Assembly: GCA_903850505.1 (NCBI GenBank)
Contig: CAINLT010000474.1
Location: 1 to 33,876 of the forward strand
Length of the DNA: 33,876 nt
Source of the DNA: an uncultured Myxococcales bacterium
GTDB lineage: Bacteria; Myxococcota_A; UBA9042
Direction: 5' to 3'
Position 1 is the first letter of the stretch, and each line of letters starts with the position of its first letter. Positions 32,601-33,876 of this stretch are shown piece by piece. A program made the position numbers and the translations under genes. Under the pieces are notes generated by a model. That model saw only the letters and a program-made list of their open reading frames with translations. It did no database searches and was not told the origin of the DNA.

Positions 32601-33189
32601 CGCATGCGCCACGACGGCGACCTACGGCTACCTGGACTACGAGGACTTCAGCGTCGGCATCGCGCGCGGTTGGGACGTCGACGGCCAGTGGATCGCCGGC
32701 TCGGCCAAGCCGTCCAACGGCGAAACGTACGGCTATTCCGATCCGACGTCGGACGGCAGCGGGACACCGGGCGGCTGGCTGCTCGGCACCGCGATTGGCG
32801 GCAACCTCGCGAAGACGGCGACAAATGGCTACTTGTACGTGACGAGCCCGCTGTACGACTTTGCCGCCATCACGTCGCCTTCGTCGATGACCATCCAGAT
32901 CGCCGCGGACGCCTTCGTCAACCTGGAAGCGGCGTCGCAGGCGATGCGCATCGAGTACTCGCTGAACGCCGGCGGCACGTGGACGACCTTGCTCGACGTC
33001 ACGAACGTCATCTCCAGCGGGTGGAGCGTCCTGAACGTCGGCCAGGTGTCGCTGAGCCCGGCGAGCCAGTCGCTGCAATTGCGCTTCGGCTACAAGGTCA
33101 TCACTGTCAGCGGTCAGGCGACGACCTCCGGCATCAGCCTGGACAATATCCGCCTCACGTGCAGCAACTGCGGCTGCGCGCCGCTCTAG
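26674..33189 (+). CDS. giant cysteine-rich repeat lipoprotein
   Basis: This 2171-residue protein has a signal peptide ending in LVLAGC (lipid-modified C34, Gly at +2). A 95-residue Asp/Ala-rich linker (35-129) includes one DVDQDG calcium-loop-like motif. A first module CVGDQDCPATGDPC follows. From C163 to about residue 1980 there are about 71 consecutive four-cysteine units. Type A has C-x5-C-x5-C-x4-C (CDDGNACTVGDSCTNGKC) and type B has C-x5-C-x4-C-x5-C (CDDGNPCTKDACDLTAGC). They alternate strictly through about unit 57, then irregularly. Residues about 1985-2171 form a beta-rich domain resembling a secreted jelly-roll (DYEDFSVGIARGWDVDGQW...GISLDNIRLTC). The ATG at 26674 has GGGGAG six bases upstream; the frame is open to 26551 but lacks a signal there. 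It is probably a long, rigid surface stalk with a terminal binding domain. Confidence 0.92.
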   Translation: MRVCGDLAPHGCPRSGLSFGQALLVAFALVLAGCGATAGVASSDVELTDVDQDGLVAGSDADAGTSDSDSLTSDVFGQDVQDVDAGVDASPTQDIANADAKDVLDAAKDAGTDAEGVDAATDAGEIDAGCVGDQDCPATGDPCNANLCVSGTCTLTPESDIACDDGNACTVGDSCTNGKCTPAAALDCDDGNPCTKDACDLTAGCGHENADGAPCTDGKKCTTEDTCAGGACKGVAPDCDDGNLCTDDSCKDGVGCTHGNNFQTCDDGNACTDGDACAGGKCLGGSALDCNDGNACTQDLCDLANGCQHPIAAGFCSDGDACTAGDSCIVGTCIGAKVDCDDNNPCTDDTCVKKGANAGCQHVSSTAPCSDNNPCTAGDACASGVCQPGSEPGCDDGNVCTIDSCDPTLGCQHSNIAGTCDDGNACTTDEACASGKCVAGKALVCDDKNACTTDSCDLQKGCVYTDADGAPCDDGQTCSVKDACLHAKCEGVVPGCMDGNPCTDDSCLDASGGCVHLPNAVTCNDGNACTDGDGCKNSGCIGGSVKNCDDGKPCTADSCNVATGCVSSNIAGACTDGDACTASDTCVGAACVGTAIACDDGNPCTADSCDKAKGCVHTATTGSCADGDACTANDQCAGGICAAGTAVNCDDANVCTLDKCDKQLGCTHAAQSGACDDGNACTTGDVCAAEKCTPGTPINCDDGNACNKDSCDVATGCKHADNDGIACDDGQKCSVQDTCLHSACHGIIPACDDANVCTDDSCSDTTGCVHVPNAVTCDDGNVCTLQDTCASGKCQAKGTKFCDDANPCTTDSCSPSDGCGHVQLNGTTCTDGNACTASDACVLGTCTGTTIACDDGNPCTADGCDTKGGCTHTAQVATCVDGTVCTLSDGCQNGVCAKGVTLHCDDSNPCTTDSCDAKQGCVTLANAATCSDGNACTIGDACSGGKCQIAGALGCDDGQPCTTDACDPASGCTHANNDGLACDDGQACSVSDACLHGTCHGVASNCDDGNLCTDDSCADGVGCVHLANAVTCTDGNACTSGDTCGGGKCAPGAGVSCDDSQICTSDFCNPASGCQHTNVSGNCTDGNACTTGDTCTGGICVGAGVNNCNDGIACTADSCSAGACVHSVITGACDDGNACTTGDTCNASGCLGTAKVCNDGNSCTADSCDPASGCVVTAAGDGTTCNDGSACTFADACANGVCVGSTVACDDGNPCTTDSCSAAAGCVHTTVTNGSVCDDGNPCTTGEKCAGTSCKGTTTNCDDGKACSADTCDPATGCVHTALPTGSSCNDGDPCTAIDQCSGTTCIGSGSPDCSDNNPCTVDGCSSASGCTHISATDGSACDDGNKCTTADKCIAAACKGTSAVCTDGNACTSDACDPIAGCTFTTGNEGGACDDGDKCTTGELCGSGTCGGGATTNCNDANDCTTDSCSKAGGCAHVVVADKSTCSDGNACTSGDACFSGACKGLGASCDDNSMCTTDSCDPATGCTHTATNGGAACDDGNACTVGEVCTTGVCGSGVGNSCNDSNPCTTDTCGGGVCSHSNVTNGTTCTDGNACTATDHCSAGSCAGSAVVCDDKNVCTNDSCDPTKGCVYTPANEGLACVDADPCSSGESCVAGTCTPKTTVNCDDGNACTTDTCDAVLGCQHTQPQGLCEDKNSCTNDSCNPATGCANTPVTDGTGCVDSDQCTVNETCTLGTCGGLQRNCTDSELCTSDSCDPATGCVFTPNSFACNDGNACTINDACAGGTCQPGSPMNCADTLTCTDDICFAGSCQHTPLDANCNDGTVCTTDICSLVNDCVYTPVPCNDGLLCTIDQCDKNLGCSFTPDPCDDLVACTADSCDATTGCKHVALDALCNDANTCTSDSCTGTACKHTGVAGTCDDGDPCTVGDTCNVASGACVGANKCDDSNQCTLDSCDANGGCLHNSAVLDYQACDDGSLCTHDEYCLSAKCGLGGSVVCEDGNACSYTNCDPTTGACATTATYGYLDYEDFSVGIARGWDVDGQWIAGSAKPSNGETYGYSDPTSDGSGTPGGWLLGTAIGGNLAKTATNGYLYVTSPLYDFAAITSPSSMTIQIAADAFVNLEAASQAMRIEYSLNAGGTWTTLLDVTNVISSGWSVLNVGQVSLSPASQSLQLRFGYKVITVSGQATTSGISLDNIRLTCSNCGCAPL
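27160..32620 (+). repeat. array of about 71 four-cysteine coding units
   Basis: The units average about 26 residues (about 77 bases), each beginning with the CxDGNxCT theme. Type A plus type B makes a dimer of about 51 residues, or 153 bases. Alternation holds for units 1 to about 57; afterwards type B units occur in runs (58-59, 63-67). Copies differ at many synonymous positions, so the array as a whole is old. Confidence 0.88.
27316..30381 (+). repeat. higher-order repeat of ten units, 765-771 bp
   Basis: Block starts fall at 27316, 28087, 28852 and 29617, and the next unit of the register starts at 30382. The spacings are 771, 765, 765 and 765. Each of the last three block starts reads CDDGQxCSVxDxCLHxxCxG, and the next unit in each ends with (L/V)xNAVT. 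Units 2, 12, 22 and 32 all end in (A/N)DG(A/I/L)(A/P). This shows duplication of a ten-unit (255-residue) segment. Confidence 0.85.
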
Positions 33190-33195
33190 GACGTC

Positions 33196-33876
33196 ATGGG
33201 CGTGACGACACGCAATACCGTCCTCCGCGTGCTCGGGGTCTGCGCCCTCGCGTGCGTATCTGTGCCCGCGGCGTGGGCGCACGACGTCGCGACGACCGTC
33301 CAGGTCACCCGCACGCCCTCAACCGCGGACAGCCCGGCGACCGGTTCCAGCAGCGGCAGCGTGCTCGGCTCCTGGGACATCACGGACGATTGGTCGCTTG
33401 ACGGCAGTTTTGGCATCACGCGGCCCACCTTGTCCGGCGATCCCAACCTGGTGAAGGCGGCCAACATCTACGCGCTCGGCTTGGGCCCCAGCTATTCGTT
33501 GGGCGATCACTGGCTCTTCATGGGCTCGGCGACTTTCTCGCCGAAGTCGATGCAGCTGAGCCAAACGACAATCAATTTTGACGACAAGGTGCCGCCCGCG
33601 GGCGCCAAGGACCACGAAGCGCAGTTGCATGCGGAGTCGACGTCCGGCGGCCTCATGTTCATGGCGAGTTACGACACTGATGACGAGGACAGCGACTTCC
33701 AGACCAGCGTGACGGCGACCGCGACGTGGAATCACTACGGGACGCTGCAGAAGATCGCGGACGTGACGGTGGGGAACACGGTCGTTGACAAGGCGACGCT
33801 GGACAAGGCGTGCATTGGGGCGACGACCAAAGGCTGCAAGGTCCTGACGGCGCTGCTGCGGGCGCAAGCGGATTCG
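33196..33876 (+). CDS. secreted or outer-membrane protein, unknown function (partial, runs off the end)
   Basis: The frame opens at ATG 33196 and stays open for all 227 codons to the window end. A signal peptide is visible (TRNTVLRVLGVCALACVSVPAAWA, probable cleavage before HDV). The mature part has Ser/Thr/Asp-rich turns and alternating polar/aromatic strands (WDITDDWSLDGSFGITRP, YSLGDHWLFMGSATFSP, GGLMFMASYDTDDEDSDF), suggesting an outer-membrane beta-barrel. Strand prediction by eye is only approximate. It begins six bases after the stop of the giant lipoprotein gene, with AGGA overlapping that stop, so the two are almost certainly one operon. It may be a surface partner of the giant lipoprotein; that is inference from position. 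Confidence 0.75.
   Translation, partial: MGVTTRNTVLRVLGVCALACVSVPAAWAHDVATTVQVTRTPSTADSPATGSSSGSVLGSWDITDDWSLDGSFGITRPTLSGDPNLVKAANIYALGLGPSYSLGDHWLFMGSATFSPKSMQLSQTTINFDDKVPPAGAKDHEAQLHAESTSGGLMFMASYDTDDEDSDFQTSVTATATWNHYGTLQKIADVTVGNTVVDKATLDKACIGATTKGCKVLTALLRAQADS

Noticed and set aside
27160..32620. CRISPR-like appearance of regularly spaced short repeats (tgcgacgacggcaacgcgtgc)
   Set aside because: The repeats are in one continuous reading frame, vary at synonymous positions and encode cysteine modules. No cas genes are present.

Overview
The window is GC-rich bacterial chromosome. The left edge is conserved: the end of rpoA followed by rplQ. The rest suggests a large-genome, outer-membrane-bearing bacterium of the Myxococcota/Bradymonadota (deltaproteobacterial) type. 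Reasons are Lnt and an Lnt-linked ABC exporter, a TolC/CzcB/CzcA envelope pump, many lipoprotein signals, and above all long arrays of four-cysteine repeats (CDDGNxCTxDxC type) behind Asp-rich linkers, which are typical of those groups. The taxonomic call is inference. No tRNA, rRNA, insertion sequence or CRISPR array was seen.

Layout. (1) 1-623: rpoA tail, rplQ and a candidate terminator. (2) 665-1342, minus: an OmpR-type regulator whose receiver lacks the phosphorylation residues, divergent from (3) a tight six-gene plus-strand operon at 1352-9185: lnt, an RluB-type pseudouridine synthase, UDP-GlcNAc 2-epimerase, a membrane-anchored protein of unknown function, an ABC ATPase, and an FtsX/MacB-type permease carrying a cysteine-rich insert. 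(4) 9189-10002, minus: a small membrane protein and a CPBP-family intramembrane protease. (5) 10104-12716: a LysM lipoprotein (plus) convergent with a cysteine-rich lipoprotein (minus). (6) 12865-14607: a degenerate asparagine-synthetase-like protein and a GST-like protein. (7) 14758-17007: a fusion of a CrtC/AttH lipocalin-like domain with a polyprenyl diphosphate synthase. (8) 17038-17795, minus: an NADPH-dependent FMN reductase-like protein and a small membrane protein. (9) 18146-23953: an outer-membrane factor, membrane fusion protein and CzcA-type RND pump. (10) 23975-25885: a two-TM potassium channel with a TrkA-N domain, divergent from an alpha/beta hydrolase. (11) 26153-26425: a small secreted Lys/Glu-rich repeat protein with a strong terminator. 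(12) 26674-33189: a 2171-residue lipoprotein with about 71 cysteine-rich units. (13) 33196-end: the start of a secreted or outer-membrane protein.

How the parts may work together. The main theme is lipoproteins and the cell surface. Lnt finishes lipoprotein acylation, and the same operon carries an FtsX-family exporter. That exporter's extracytoplasmic loop contains the spacing C-x5-C-x5-C-x4-C, which also occurs in the nearby cysteine-rich lipoprotein and in the type-A units of the giant lipoprotein. A dedicated maturation or transport route for cysteine-rich surface lipoproteins is a testable inference. The CrtC/prenyl-synthase fusion is the clearest candidate for undescribed chemistry. The giant lipoprotein has a higher-order 765-bp periodicity, seen directly in the sequence, that records stepwise segmental duplication.
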